DNA of 64,000 nt from Marinactinospora thermotolerans DSM 45154. GTDB taxonomy: Bacteria; Actinomycetota; Actinomycetes; Streptosporangiales; Streptosporangiaceae. A program made the position numbers and the translations under genes. Location of the stretch: the NCBI RefSeq assembly GCF_900167435.1, contig NZ_FUWS01000005.1, forward strand, positions 38,916 to 102,915. Reading direction: 5' to 3'. The notes beneath the pieces were generated by a model. It ran no database searches, had not been told where the DNA came from, and was given only the letters and a program-made list of their open reading frames with translations. Shown here piece after piece: positions 1 through 8,284 of the stretch; within the stretch, counting starts at the first letter, position 1; each line of letters opens with the position of its first letter.

Positions 1-87
1 CGCCCGGACGCCGTGACGCCCGCTCCCCGACTCGAAACGCAACATCCGTCAATGTAGCCGTCTCGTCACCGTTCAGGATTCCGCCAC

Positions 88-1404
88 ATGTCGTCCGATA
101 TTGACGCCCAGCTCAGCAACTTCTTCGAGGAAAGCAACCAGCCTCCCGAGTTCGACGTGGTCCTGCGCGGCTTCGATCGGGCCCAGGTCGAAACCTACAT
201 CGCGCAGCTCAAGAGCGACCTCCACCGCTCCAAGGAAGAGATCCAAAAGCACCGCAAGGAGCTGAGCGAGGCCCGGAGCCAGCTTCAGGAGCAGGAGCGT
301 CCCACCTACTCCGGTCTGGGCGCGCGCATCGAGCAGCTTCTCCGCCTCGCCGAGGAGCAGGCCACCGAACTCGTGCAGGGCGCGCGGGCCGAGTCCAACG
401 ACATCAAGGCCGCGGCCAAGATCGAGGCCGCCGAGATGCGCGCCGCCGCGGAGAACGAGGCCACCGAGCTGCGGACGACCGCGCAGCGCGAGGCCGATGA
501 GATGCGCACGTCGGCCGAGAGCGAGGCCGACGACATCCGCACGGCGGCCCGCCGCGAGGCCGACGAGCTGGCCTCCACCACCGAGCGCGAGGTCCAGAAG
601 AAGCGTTCGGCCGTCGACCACGAGATCGCCGAGAAGCGCGCCACCTTCGAGGGCGAGATCGCCAAGCTGCGCACGACCACCGAGCGCGAGTGCGCTCAGG
701 CCCGCGCCTCGGCCAAGCGCGAGCGCGACGAGACCCTGCAGGCCGCCAAGCGCCAGGCCGACGAGCTCCGCGCCCAGGCTCAGCGCCTGCTGGAGGAGAG
801 CGAGGCCAAGCGCGCCCAGGACGAGGCCGAGTTCGAGATCCAGCTCGCCAACCGTCGCGAGGAGGCCGAGCGGCAGGACGCCGAGCGCCTCGCCGCCGCC
901 CAGGCCGCCACCCAGAAGCTGGTGGCCGAGGCCGAGGAGCGCGCCGCCAGCGCCGAGCAGCGGGCCACCAAGGCCAGCGCGCAGGCCGAGCAGACCCGCC
1001 GCGACGCCGAGCAGCACGCCAAGCAGCTCGTCGCCAACGCCAAGAAGAACGCCGAGCAGATCAGCAGCGAGGCCAAGTCCAAGGCCGAGCACCTGGTCAG
1101 CGACGCCAAGTCCGAGGCCGACCGCATCCTGACGGCCGCCCGCCAGCAGGTCGACGAGCTCACCCGCCAGCGCGACAGCATCCAGTCGCACCTGGCCCAG
1201 CTGCGGCAGCTTCTCGGTGGCGGTGGCGGCGCCGACTTCGCGGCGATGCCCGCCGCCCCGGCCGCCCCGCCGGTCGCCGCGGCGCCGGTCGAGGAGCCCG
1301 TCGCGATCGAGGCCAAGGCCGACTCCCAGCAGGCCAACGGGCACAAGCAGACCGTGCCCGGCAAGCCCAAGGGCTCCGACGACGAGGACTGGTGGCAGGA
1401 GTAG
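88..1404 (+). CDS. DivIVA-domain coiled-coil cytoskeletal-type protein
   Basis: A 438-residue, highly charged protein. The first 75 residues hold a DivIVA-like segment (FDVVLRGFDRAQVETYIAQL), and from about residue 40 to 385 nearly everything is heptad-like Ala/Glu/Arg sequence, a long continuous coiled coil. An Ala/Pro linker (about 385-410) leads to an acidic tail ending DDEDWWQE. In actinomycetes such proteins scaffold polar growth and cell-wall assembly, and several were historically labelled 'cellulose-binding protein'. Its position matches the Streptomyces neighbourhood that holds the FilP/Scy-type coiled-coil genes. The ATG start is supported by the DivIVA segment lying near the N-terminus. 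The polar-scaffold role is inferred from the fold class; no catalytic motif is visible. Confidence 0.8.
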   Translation: MSSDIDAQLSNFFEESNQPPEFDVVLRGFDRAQVETYIAQLKSDLHRSKEEIQKHRKELSEARSQLQEQERPTYSGLGARIEQLLRLAEEQATELVQGARAESNDIKAAAKIEAAEMRAAAENEATELRTTAQREADEMRTSAESEADDIRTAARREADELASTTEREVQKKRSAVDHEIAEKRATFEGEIAKLRTTTERECAQARASAKRERDETLQAAKRQADELRAQAQRLLEESEAKRAQDEAEFEIQLANRREEAERQDAERLAAAQAATQKLVAEAEERAASAEQRATKASAQAEQTRRDAEQHAKQLVANAKKNAEQISSEAKSKAEHLVSDAKSEADRILTAARQQVDELTRQRDSIQSHLAQLRQLLGGGGGADFAAMPAAPAAPPVAAAPVEEPVAIEAKADSQQANGHKQTVPGKPKGSDDEDWWQE

Positions 1405-1432
1405 CGCCTCCGGCGCCACGCCGAATCCACGA

Positions 1433-1474
1433 GCGGGGGCGGGCCCGGTTCCCTCGAACCGGGCCCGCCCCCGC
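1433..1474. terminator. Bidirectional hairpin terminator
   Basis: Perfect 19-bp GC-rich stem with a four-base loop (CCTC), lying between two convergent genes. There is no T-tract, as is usual for actinobacterial terminators. Confidence 0.7.
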
Positions 1475-1495
1475 CGCGTCACCGGGGCCGTGGAG

Positions 1496-2227
1496 TCACA
1501 GCACGTCCTTGGTGTACTCGCCGTCCCACTCGGTGGGCAGCGGGTACGCCTTCGGCGCGACCCTGCGGACCACCTCGTCGAGCACGGTCCGCACGTAGGG
1601 CTCGCCGACCCACAGGTGCTTGGCTCCGGGGACCCCGACGACCTCGGCCTGCGGGATGCGGGCGAAGCGCGCCCGCGCCTCCTCCGGGCGCAGGTAGTCA
1701 TCGAACTCCGGCACGAGCGCGACCACCGGTTTGCCCGACTGTGCCCAGACGTCCATGTCGGCGTCGCCCGCGCGGTGCAGCGGCGGTGACAGCAGGATGG
1801 CGCCCTCCACCTCGGGGTCGCAGCCCCACTTGAGCGCGAGCTCGGTGCCGAAGGACCATCCCAGCAGCCAGGGGCGGGGCAGCCCCTCGAACTCGACGTA
1901 CTCGATCGCGGCGGCGACGTCGTGCCGCTCGGTCTCGCCCTCGCCGAACGTCCCCTCGCTGGTGCCGTGCCGCGACGTCGTGCCGCGCGTGTTGAACCGC
2001 AGTACCGCGATGTCGGCCAGGGCCGGCAGCCGGAAGGACGCCTTGCGCAGGACGTGGCTGTCCATCATGCCTTCGGCGGTGGGCAGCGGGTGCAGGCACA
2101 CCAGCGTCGCCACGGGGTCGGACTCGGGGGGCAGGGCCAGTTCCCCGATGAGTCGCAGCCCGTCGGCGGTGTGCAGGGTGATGGGGCTGCGGCGGGCCGG
2201 CAGGATCGTGCTCGCGCGGATCTCCAT
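1496..2227 (-). CDS. Alpha/beta hydrolase
   Basis: A 243-residue single-domain alpha/beta hydrolase. The nucleophile elbow G-W-S-F-G puts the catalytic serine at about residue 125; a late Asp (VPEFDDY) and a His (GAKHLWVGEP) would complete the triad. The strand HPLPTAEG followed by the RFNTRG segment is typical of small dienelactone-hydrolase-like esterases. The reading frame is open further upstream, but homology-like sequence begins at MEIRAS, and a GGAAGGA Shine-Dalgarno sits just before this ATG (spacing short), so I start there. The substrate cannot be deduced. It lies 31 bp downstream of a small zinc-ribbon-like gene on the same strand and may be co-transcribed with it. Confidence 0.75.
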   Translation of the reverse strand: MEIRASTILPARRSPITLHTADGLRLIGELALPPESDPVATLVCLHPLPTAEGMMDSHVLRKASFRLPALADIAVLRFNTRGTTSRHGTSEGTFGEGETERHDVAAAIEYVEFEGLPRPWLLGWSFGTELALKWGCDPEVEGAILLSPPLHRAGDADMDVWAQSGKPVVALVPEFDDYLRPEEARARFARIPQAEVVGVPGAKHLWVGEPYVRTVLDEVVRRVAPKAYPLPTEWDGEYTKDVL

Positions 2228-2258
2228 GGGTCCTTCCGGGGGCGAGGTCCGCGGCGGA

Positions 2259-2579
2259 TCAGCGCCGCGGATAGCGAACGGTGCGGTGGGTGCGCCGGTC
2301 CCAGCAGGAGGAGTGCCAGTGTCGGCGGTCCTCCCCGTTGCCGTAGGGCCGCCAGGCGACGACGTGCGCCATACCGGGCGGGATCTCCTGGTGGCATCCC
2401 GGGCAGCGGTAGACCTTGAGGGCCGCGGCGCCGCTGATCCGCCGTAGCGCCCATTCGCCGTCGGGACCGGTCTCCCGGCGTTCACCACCGGTGATGCGCA
2501 GGATGAGGGATTCCGAGGCCTCGGGACTGTGCTGAGGGCGGCCTTCCCTACGGCGGGGGACATTGCGACGCGGGCTCAC
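2259..2579 (-). CDS. Conserved small Cys/His-rich actinobacterial protein
   Basis: A 106-residue basic protein with GTG start. The C-terminal half carries CPGC, then HVVAWRPYG, then RHWHSSCW, an arrangement that could bind one zinc ion through two Cys of CxxC plus His/Cys downstream. Streptomyces has a similar short protein that databases sometimes call 'ATP/GTP-binding', but there is no P-loop here and I see no basis for that name. Function unknown. The ribosome binding site is weak. It precedes the alpha/beta hydrolase on the same strand. Confidence 0.65.
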   Translation of the reverse strand: MSPRRNVPRRREGRPQHSPEASESLILRITGGERRETGPDGEWALRRISGAAALKVYRCPGCHQEIPPGMAHVVAWRPYGNGEDRRHWHSSCWDRRTHRTVRYPRR

Positions 2580-2638
2580 GTTTCCAGGGTAGGAGAACCG
2601 GGCGACCAGGCCGAACCGGTGCCCCGAGGAGGAGCCGG

Positions 2639-2668
2639 GCCGCGCGGGCCCGGACGGGCCCGCGCGGC
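2639..2668. terminator. Hairpin terminator after the 3-hydroxyacyl-CoA dehydrogenase gene
   Basis: Perfect 13-bp stem (GCCGCGCGGGCCC and its complement) with loop GGAC. It begins eight bases beyond the stop codon of the minus-strand dehydrogenase gene. Confidence 0.6.
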
Positions 2669-2675
2669 GGGAGGC

Positions 2676-3866
2676 TCAGCGCAGCGTCTGACGCCCCTGC
2701 GCGACCAGGGCGGCCAGCAGCGACGACGCGGGGACCGCCCCCGGCGCGAGCTCGGGGTGGACCTTCGCCAGCGTCTCGGCCACGGAGGCGACCCCACGCT
2801 CGTCGAGCATCTCGATCGGCCCCGTGGGGTAGCCGCACCCGAACCGCATGGCGGTGTCGACGTCGTCGGCCGTGGCGTACCCCGAGCCGACCATGCGCAG
2901 CGCGTCATCGATGTGCGGGGCCAGCAGCAGGTCGGCCAGTTCCGGGGTGCCGGGGGGCGTGGGGAGCCTGGCGCTGTCCCCGACCGGCTGGACGGCGGTC
3001 TCGCGCGCGTCGGAGTGGACGTAGAAACCGCGTCCGGTCTTGCGGCCGAGCAGACCGGCCGCGACCATGCGGCGCAACAGCGGGGCCGCGGCGTAACGCG
3101 GGGTGCGGAACTCCTCCCACAGCACGTCCATCACGGCCAGGCAGACGTCGAGGCCGACGAGGTCCAGCAGGGCCAGCGGTCCCATCGGCAGTTTCGCGGC
3201 CTCGACGATCGCCGCGTCGATCTCCTCCCGGGAGGCGACGCCACGTTCGTAGAGCAGGACCGCGTGGTTGAGGTAGGGCACGAGCAGGGCGTTGGCGACG
3301 AACCCCGCCCGGTCGCCGACCGCGACCGGGGTCTTGCCCAAGCGCTTGGCCATCTCGGTGGCGACCTCGGCGACCCCCGGCTCGGTGACGACCGTGGTGA
3401 CCACCTCGATCAGACGCATCACCGGTGCCGGGTTGAAGAAGTGCAGGCCGACGACCTTGCCCGGCCGGTTGGTCAGCGCGGCGATCTCGGTGACCGCCAG
3501 CGAGGAGGTGTTCGTCGCCAGGATCGCGCCCGGCGGGCAGATCCGATCCAGATCGACGAAGACGTCCCGTTTGATGTTGATCCGCTCTGGAACCGCCTCG
3601 ATCGCGAAGTCCGCGTTTGCAAGGTCCTCCCGTGACGTGGAGAAGGTGACGCGCTCCAGGATGCCCGCGCGCTCCTCCTCGGACAGCTTGCCCTTGTCCA
3701 CGGCCTTGGCCAGCGACCGCTCCAGATGCGCGCGACCACGCTTCAGTGCGGTGTCGTCGACCTCGACCCCGGTGACCGCGAAACCCGCTCGGGCGACCAC
3801 CTCGACGATGCCGGCGCCCATGGTCCCAAGCCCGACTACTCCCACCTTGTGGATCTCCTGCACCAT
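2676..3866 (-). CDS. 3-hydroxybutyryl-CoA (3-hydroxyacyl-CoA) dehydrogenase
   Basis: Oxidises 3-hydroxyacyl-CoA to 3-oxoacyl-CoA with NAD(P), in fatty-acid or PHB/aromatic catabolism. The start at MVQEIHK puts the Rossmann motif G-x-G-x-x-G at residues 12-17. Also visible are ATNTSSL (about 117-123) and HFFNPAPVMRLIEVV with the catalytic His142/Glu154 pair. The protein has 396 residues, about 110 more than the ordinary short form: a second C-terminal 3HCDH helical segment (MVGSGYATADDVDTAMRFG..., from about 325) is fused on, a known variant in actinobacteria. The upstream open frame overlaps the divergent oxidoreductase and is not coding. Substrate chain length is not decidable from sequence. 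Confidence 0.85.
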   Translation of the reverse strand: MVQEIHKVGVVGLGTMGAGIVEVVARAGFAVTGVEVDDTALKRGRAHLERSLAKAVDKGKLSEEERAGILERVTFSTSREDLANADFAIEAVPERINIKRDVFVDLDRICPPGAILATNTSSLAVTEIAALTNRPGKVVGLHFFNPAPVMRLIEVVTTVVTEPGVAEVATEMAKRLGKTPVAVGDRAGFVANALLVPYLNHAVLLYERGVASREEIDAAIVEAAKLPMGPLALLDLVGLDVCLAVMDVLWEEFRTPRYAAAPLLRRMVAAGLLGRKTGRGFYVHSDARETAVQPVGDSARLPTPPGTPELADLLLAPHIDDALRMVGSGYATADDVDTAMRFGCGYPTGPIEMLDERGVASVAETLAKVHPELAPGAVPASSLLAALVAQGRQTLR

Positions 3867-3992
3867 GGGGCCAACCCTAGAGGGTGCCCGTCGCGCCATC
3901 CGTGCTCGGGGCCTTGGGACGCGCCGCGCGCCCCCTCGGCCGATCCGGCCGTCGCGGGGACAGCGCGCCCTTCGGGACGCCACCATGGCGCA

Positions 3993-5003
3993 ATGCGCAT
4001 CGGAGTCCTCCTCCTGGCCGCCGGTTTCCCGGGGCAGGACCACCATTCGATATTGGAAAGAACCGTCGCGACGGCCGTCGCGGCTGAAGCTGCCGGATTC
4101 GACACGGTCTGGTACGCGGAGCACCATTTCATGTCCTACGGCGTGTGCCCCTCGGCGATCACGCTGGCCGGTTTCACGCTCGGACGGACCCGGCGCATCG
4201 GGGTCGGCACCGCGGTGAGCGTGCTGAGCACCTGGCATCCGGTGGCCCTCGCCGAACAGGCCAACCTGCTCGACGTGGTGTCCGACGGCCGTTTCCGCCT
4301 CGGCGTGGGCCGGGGCGGGCCGTGGGTGGACCTGGAGGTGTTCGGCACCGGGCTGGAGCGCTACGAACGCGGTTTCCCCGAGGCCCTGGAGGTGCTGACC
4401 CGGGCCATGGCCGGTGGGCGGACCCGCGCGGACGGCGCGACCTTCGGGTTCCGCGAGGTCGAGATCGTGCCCGCGCCACGCACCCGCCCGCACCTGCCGG
4501 TCGTCGCCTCGACATCGCGGACGAGCCTGGAACTCGCGGCGCGCCTGGGCCTGCCGGTCCTGCTCGGCCTGCACCAGGGGTACCGGGAACAGGGATCGAT
4601 GGCCGCCACGCACGCGCGGCTGGCGCGCGCGGCGGGACACGCCCCTCCGGGTCCCGTCGTGACCGGTCTCGCCCATGTCGACGACTCCCGTGACGCGGCC
4701 CGCGCGACGTTGCTGGAGACATTGCCGAAATGGCTGGAACCCGGGTTGGCCGACTATGTCCCCGTGGACGGACGGCCGCGCGCCCGACGCGACGCGCACG
4801 CCTACGCCCGTTTCCTGTGCGACACCCACGCGGTGGGCTCGCCCGGGGAGTGCGCCGAGCGGCTGGTGGAACAGGCCCGCGCGACCCGTGCCGCCGAGCT
4901 GATCCTCATGGTGGAGGGGGCCGGTGAGCCCAGGGCCGTGCTGGACAACGTGGCCCGGCTGGGGGCCGAGGTGCTGCCGTTGGTGCGCAAGGCCCTGGGC
5001 TGA
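3993..5003 (+). CDS. LLM-class (bacterial luciferase-like) flavin-dependent oxidoreductase
   Basis: A 336-residue TIM-barrel protein of the luciferase-like monooxygenase family. The start MRIGVLLLAAGFPGQ matches the first barrel strand of the family; AEAAGFDTVWYAEHHF, the GVGTAVSVLSTWHPVALAEQ strand and the DGRFRLGVGRGG loop are characteristic. Such enzymes use FMN or coenzyme F420; the sequence does not settle which. In the C-terminal part the GSPGECAERL segment is typical of barrel helix 8. It is divergent from the hydroxyacyl-CoA dehydrogenase with a 126-bp gap, so the two may share a regulatory region. Substrate unknown. Confidence 0.8.
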   Translation: MRIGVLLLAAGFPGQDHHSILERTVATAVAAEAAGFDTVWYAEHHFMSYGVCPSAITLAGFTLGRTRRIGVGTAVSVLSTWHPVALAEQANLLDVVSDGRFRLGVGRGGPWVDLEVFGTGLERYERGFPEALEVLTRAMAGGRTRADGATFGFREVEIVPAPRTRPHLPVVASTSRTSLELAARLGLPVLLGLHQGYREQGSMAATHARLARAAGHAPPGPVVTGLAHVDDSRDAARATLLETLPKWLEPGLADYVPVDGRPRARRDAHAYARFLCDTHAVGSPGECAERLVEQARATRAAELILMVEGAGEPRAVLDNVARLGAEVLPLVRKALG

Positions 5004-5019
5004 CCGGCGCTGGTGGGAT

Positions 5020-5050
5020 CCCGGCCGCGTGTGGCGATGCCGCGGCCGGG
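5020..5050. terminator. Bidirectional hairpin terminator
   Basis: Ten-bp perfect stem (CCCGGCCGCG and its complement) with an 11-base loop, in the gap between the convergent luciferase-like gene and the SCO5389-type gene. Confidence 0.55.
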
Positions 5051-5055
5051 GGCAC

Positions 5056-5442
5056 TCAGCAGTCGACGAGTTCCGGCGACTGGTTGAGCAGTTGTGAGCG
5101 AGGCGTCACGAACTCCTGGTAGGCGGCGTCGGCCTCCGGCTTGAACAGGGCGACCTTGTGGCAGTTCTGGAAGGCGAGCCGCATCCCGAAGTGACGTTCC
5201 ACCGCGCCGCGCATGGCGTCGCTGGCCAGCAGGCGCAGCAGCTGGCCGCGCTCCGTCTCGCCGGGCGGCGGAACCTCGTTGGCCTCGTAGTCGGTGTCGG
5301 TGGCGCGCACGCGCTCGGCGAGTCCGCTGACCACCCCCCAGGCGTACGGCAGGGATTCCTGGATGCAGGCGATGAAGTCGGTGTCGTCGACCGGACCCCG
5401 CTGGGCCTTCTCCAGCAGTTCCGGTGAAACCGTCAGCGACAT
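5056..5442 (-). CDS. SCO5389-family conserved protein
   Basis: A 128-residue soluble protein starting MSLTVSPELLEKAQRG. The start is chosen because a strong GGAAGGGA Shine-Dalgarno lies six bases upstream; the frame stays open further but without an RBS. Recognisable family segments are SLPYAWGVVS, the RGQLLRLLASDAMRGAVERHFGMRLAFQNCHKVA core and the ending RSQLLNQSPELVDC. I recognise it as the actinobacterial family named after Streptomyces SCO5389, which sits in the same genomic neighbourhood beside nucS. No function is known. Two conserved cysteines (in FQNCH and the terminal VDC) could matter for metal or redox chemistry, but that is a guess. A Zur-like palindrome lies about 150 bp upstream. 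Confidence 0.75.
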   Translation of the reverse strand: MSLTVSPELLEKAQRGPVDDTDFIACIQESLPYAWGVVSGLAERVRATDTDYEANEVPPPGETERGQLLRLLASDAMRGAVERHFGMRLAFQNCHKVALFKPEADAAYQEFVTPRSQLLNQSPELVDC

Positions 5443-5593
5443 GAGAGTCCCTTCCCACAGTGACAGGTCGCCGCGGGGGAAGAAGCAGGGCGATCGCCAC
5501 CCTTGTACCCCCACGTGCCTGTTGTGACGTTAGATCCCGTTGCGCACCGCGTCACGGGACGGGAGGGTCAGAGATGACTACCCTCCACGCCAT

Positions 5594-5610
5594 ATGAAAA
5601 TAGTTTTCAT
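5594..5610. promoter_or_regulatory. Zur-box-like palindrome in the divergent nucS / SCO5389-type intergenic region
   Basis: ATGAAAATAGTTTTCAT is a perfect 7-3-7 inverted repeat in an unusually AT-rich patch. Its 15-bp core TGAAAATAGTTTTCA agrees at 13 positions with the actinobacterial Zur consensus TGAAAATGATTTTCA, differing only in the two bases at its centre. The match is seen directly; zinc control is an inference. Confidence 0.5.
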
Positions 5611-5730
5611 TTTCGTTTCTGTCGCGGAAACCGGGAAATCCACCGCTTCCTCGAACCTCACACGGCCGCGTCACGCCTCCCACGCGAATCCGGCCGACAC
5701 GGTCCACCGATACCGGTAGCGTGACCTTCC

Positions 5731-6408
5731 GTGCGTCTTGTCATTGCCCGTTGCAGCGTCGACTACGTGGGCCGGTTGACCGCCCACCTCCCCATGGCCC
5801 CTCGGCTCATCCTCATGAAGGCCGACGGATCGGTCTCCATCCACGCCGACGACCGCGCCTTCAAACCGTTGAACTGGATGAACCCCCCGTGCACGGTGCG
5901 CGAGTCGGCGAACGAGGACGGCACCGCGATCTGGACGGTCACCCACGGCAAGTCCGGGGAGAAACTGGTGCTGACGATCGAGGAGATCCAGCACGACAGC
6001 TCCCACGAGCTGGGCGTGGACCCGGGCCTGCAGAAGGACGGCGTCGAGGCACACCTCCAGGAGCTCCTGGCCGAGCACATCACCACCCTCGGCGAGGGCT
6101 ACACGCTGATCCGCCGCGAGTTCCCCACCGCGATCGGCCCGGTGGACATCCTGTGCCGTGACGCCGACGGCGCGACCGTCGCCGTGGAGATCAAACGGCG
6201 CGGCGAGATCGACGGGGTCGAACAGCTCACCCGCTACCTGGAACTCCTCAACCGCGACCCCACTCTCAAGCCCGTGCGCGGGGTCTTCGCCGCCCAGGAG
6301 ATCAGACCGCAGGCCCGTGTCCTGGCCACCGACCGCGGGATCTCGTGCGTCACCCTCGACTACGACGCCCTGCGCGGCATCGAACCGGACACCCCCCGCC
6401 TGTTCTGA
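5731..6408 (+). CDS. nucS: Mismatch-specific endonuclease NucS (EndoMS)
   Basis: The 225-residue actinobacterial NucS starts at GTG ([16 protein letters not shown] is the family's usual N-terminus) and keeps the RecB-like nuclease core: Asp139 in GPVDIL, Glu153 and Lys155 in AVEIKRRG, and Gln165 in VEQLTRYL. The N-terminal half is the DNA-binding/dimerisation domain. In actinobacteria, which lack MutS/MutL, NucS cuts both strands at mismatches and suppresses spontaneous mutation; the C-terminal Leu-Phe tail (PRLF) resembles the segment through which family members contact the beta clamp. Gene placement beside the SCO5389-type gene matches Streptomyces. The 288-bp upstream gap holds the Zur-like palindrome. 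Identification is secure. Confidence 0.93.
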   Translation: MRLVIARCSVDYVGRLTAHLPMAPRLILMKADGSVSIHADDRAFKPLNWMNPPCTVRESANEDGTAIWTVTHGKSGEKLVLTIEEIQHDSSHELGVDPGLQKDGVEAHLQELLAEHITTLGEGYTLIRREFPTAIGPVDILCRDADGATVAVEIKRRGEIDGVEQLTRYLELLNRDPTLKPVRGVFAAQEIRPQARVLATDRGISCVTLDYDALRGIEPDTPRLF

Positions 6409-6651
6409 CCCCGCACCACGCCCCAACCGACACCGGACGGCGCCTCCACGGACTCCACGGGGAATCCCGGCGAAAATCCTCAATCAGACCACACTTCACG
6501 TCACCGGGGTAAGAGTCTGGCTGATTGCGGCAATCGCCGGGGCGACTCCTTGATCAGTGCCATCGCCGGGTGACAAGCTGCACCCGACCTCGCACCGTTC
6601 GCGCCCACCGCATCACCCCCGGTGAGTGGGTGCCCCCTCAGGAGGACGATC

Positions 6652-8193
6652 GTGCGCACCCCAACAGGCCGATCCCCGCGTCCCGTCTCCCGGGCGAGGC
6701 GGCGGGCCGCCACCGGCGTCGCCGTCATCGCGGCGTTCGCCCTGGGCATGGCCCCCGCGGCCCACAGCGCCCACGCCGCCGGTGGGGAACTCCCCCACCT
6801 GGTCAAGACGGGCGCCATCCGGGCCCACATGGAGAACCTTCAGACCATCGCCGACTACAACGGCGGCAACCGGGCCCACGGGACCCCGGGCTACGACGTG
6901 GCCGCCAAGTACGTCATGGACCAGCTCAAGCGGGCCGGGTACAAACCGGTGAAGAACACCTACGAGTTCGACCGCTGGGTCGAGAACTCGCCCTCGGTCC
7001 TGGCCCAGACGGCGCCCGAGGCCCGGGAGTTCGTCAATGACGAGGACTTCCGCACCATGTCCTACTCCGGGGCCGGCGACGTGACCGCGCCGGCCGTCCC
7101 GGTGGCCGCGGACAGCTCCGCGAGCGGCTGCTCCGCCGACGACTTCGCCGGGTTCCCGGCCGGCGCCATCGCCGTCGTCAAGCGCGGCACCTGCGCCTTC
7201 TCGGAGAAGACCGCCAACGCCGCCGCCGCGGGCGCGGTGGGGGTCGTGGTCTTCAACCACGGCGCGACCTCCGACCCGGCCGACACCGGACCGATCAACG
7301 GCACGGTGAGCACGCTCTCGGAGATCCCGGTGGTCGGTACCACGCCCGAGGTGGGTGCCGCGCTGGTGGCCGCCGGCGAGGGCCTGGAGGTGCACCTGAA
7401 GGTCGACTCCGAGGTGCGCACCGAGTCCTCCTACAACATCATCGCCGAGACCAAGGGCGGGGCCAAGGACAACGTGGTCGTCGTCGGCGCCCACCTCGAC
7501 AGCGTTCCCGAGGGCGCGGGCATCAACGACAACGCCAGCGGTGTCGCCGCCATCCTGGAGGTCGCCAAGCAGCTCCCCAAGCTCGGCACGCCCGAGAACA
7601 AGGTGCGCTTCGCCTTCTGGGGGACCGAGGAGGAGGGCCTGATCGGCTCGACCGAGTACGTCGAGGGGCTCAGCCAGGCCGAGCGGGACAAGATCGCGCT
7701 CTACCTGAACTTCGACATGATCGGTTCGCCGAACTTCGGCCGCTTCGTCTACGACGGTCGCGGTGAGCTGGAGGGGTCGACGACGCCGCCGTCGGGGTCG
7801 GGCGCCATCCAGAAGATGTTCGAGGACTACTTCAGCGGTCGCGGCCTGGTGAGTGAGCCGACCGAGTTCAGCGGGCGTTCGGACTACCAGGCGTTCATGC
7901 TGGCGGGCATCCCCTCGGGTGGCCTGTTCAGCGGGGGCGACTCGATCAAGACCGAGGAGCAGGTCGAGTACTACGGCGGTACCGCGGGCGAGTTCTTCGA
8001 CGCGAACTACCACACCCCCGCCGACGACATCACCAACATCAACTGGGACAGCGTCGACCAGTTCTCCGACGCCATCGCCCACTCGGTGGAGACCTACTCC
8101 GAGAGCACGCTGCCGGTCAACGGCGTGCTGCGGACGATGCGGGCCCAGGAGGCCCCCACGTTCGACCGGTCGGCCGACCTCTGGCTGCGCTGA
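6652..8193 (+). CDS. Secreted M28-family zinc aminopeptidase with PA domain
   Basis: A 513-residue secreted metallopeptidase. I start at GTG 6652, which has AGGAGG six bases upstream; this gives a signal peptide with an Arg-rich n-region, an Ala-rich core and a cut near AHSAHAAGG. A protease-associated (PA) domain (about residues 120-245, including GAIAVVKRGTCAFSEKT) is inserted before the catalytic core. The M28 ligands are all present: His281-x-Asp283 in HLDS, Asp293 in INDNASG, Glu326/327 in TEEEG, Asp355 in FDMIGS and His454 in YHTPADD. The family releases N-terminal residues from peptides outside the cell. It stands alone with a long leader upstream and a strong terminator downstream. 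Confidence 0.9.
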   Translation: MRTPTGRSPRPVSRARRRAATGVAVIAAFALGMAPAAHSAHAAGGELPHLVKTGAIRAHMENLQTIADYNGGNRAHGTPGYDVAAKYVMDQLKRAGYKPVKNTYEFDRWVENSPSVLAQTAPEAREFVNDEDFRTMSYSGAGDVTAPAVPVAADSSASGCSADDFAGFPAGAIAVVKRGTCAFSEKTANAAAAGAVGVVVFNHGATSDPADTGPINGTVSTLSEIPVVGTTPEVGAALVAAGEGLEVHLKVDSEVRTESSYNIIAETKGGAKDNVVVVGAHLDSVPEGAGINDNASGVAAILEVAKQLPKLGTPENKVRFAFWGTEEEGLIGSTEYVEGLSQAERDKIALYLNFDMIGSPNFGRFVYDGRGELEGSTTPPSGSGAIQKMFEDYFSGRGLVSEPTEFSGRSDYQAFMLAGIPSGGLFSGGDSIKTEEQVEYYGGTAGEFFDANYHTPADDITNINWDSVDQFSDAIAHSVETYSESTLPVNGVLRTMRAQEAPTFDRSADLWLR

Positions 8194-8205
8194 CCTGACA
8201 TCATC

Positions 8206-8249
8206 ACGGCCGGTGCCCGCGGAGATCTCTCTTCGCGGGCACCGGCCGT
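8206..8249. terminator. Bidirectional hairpin terminator
   Basis: Perfect 16-bp stem (from ACGGCCGGTGCC to GGCACCGGCCGT) with a 12-base loop, between the convergent peptidase and FadR-type regulator genes. Confidence 0.7.
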
Positions 8250-8284
8250 TCGTCTGTCCGTCGCCGGCGTGCCGTCCGTCCCGC

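Noticed and set aside
73..1701. Long open frame on the minus strand opposite the coiled-coil gene
   Set aside because: Composed of Gly/Leu/Ala repeats mirroring the Glu/Ala codons on the other strand; no RBS; crosses the terminator at 1433-1474.
6409..6651. Riboswitch or cyclic-di-AMP element upstream of the M28 peptidase gene
   Set aside because: Only short repeats (GATTG-CGG-CAATC, CAATCAGAC with an imperfect partner); no conserved ydaO-type core could be drawn.
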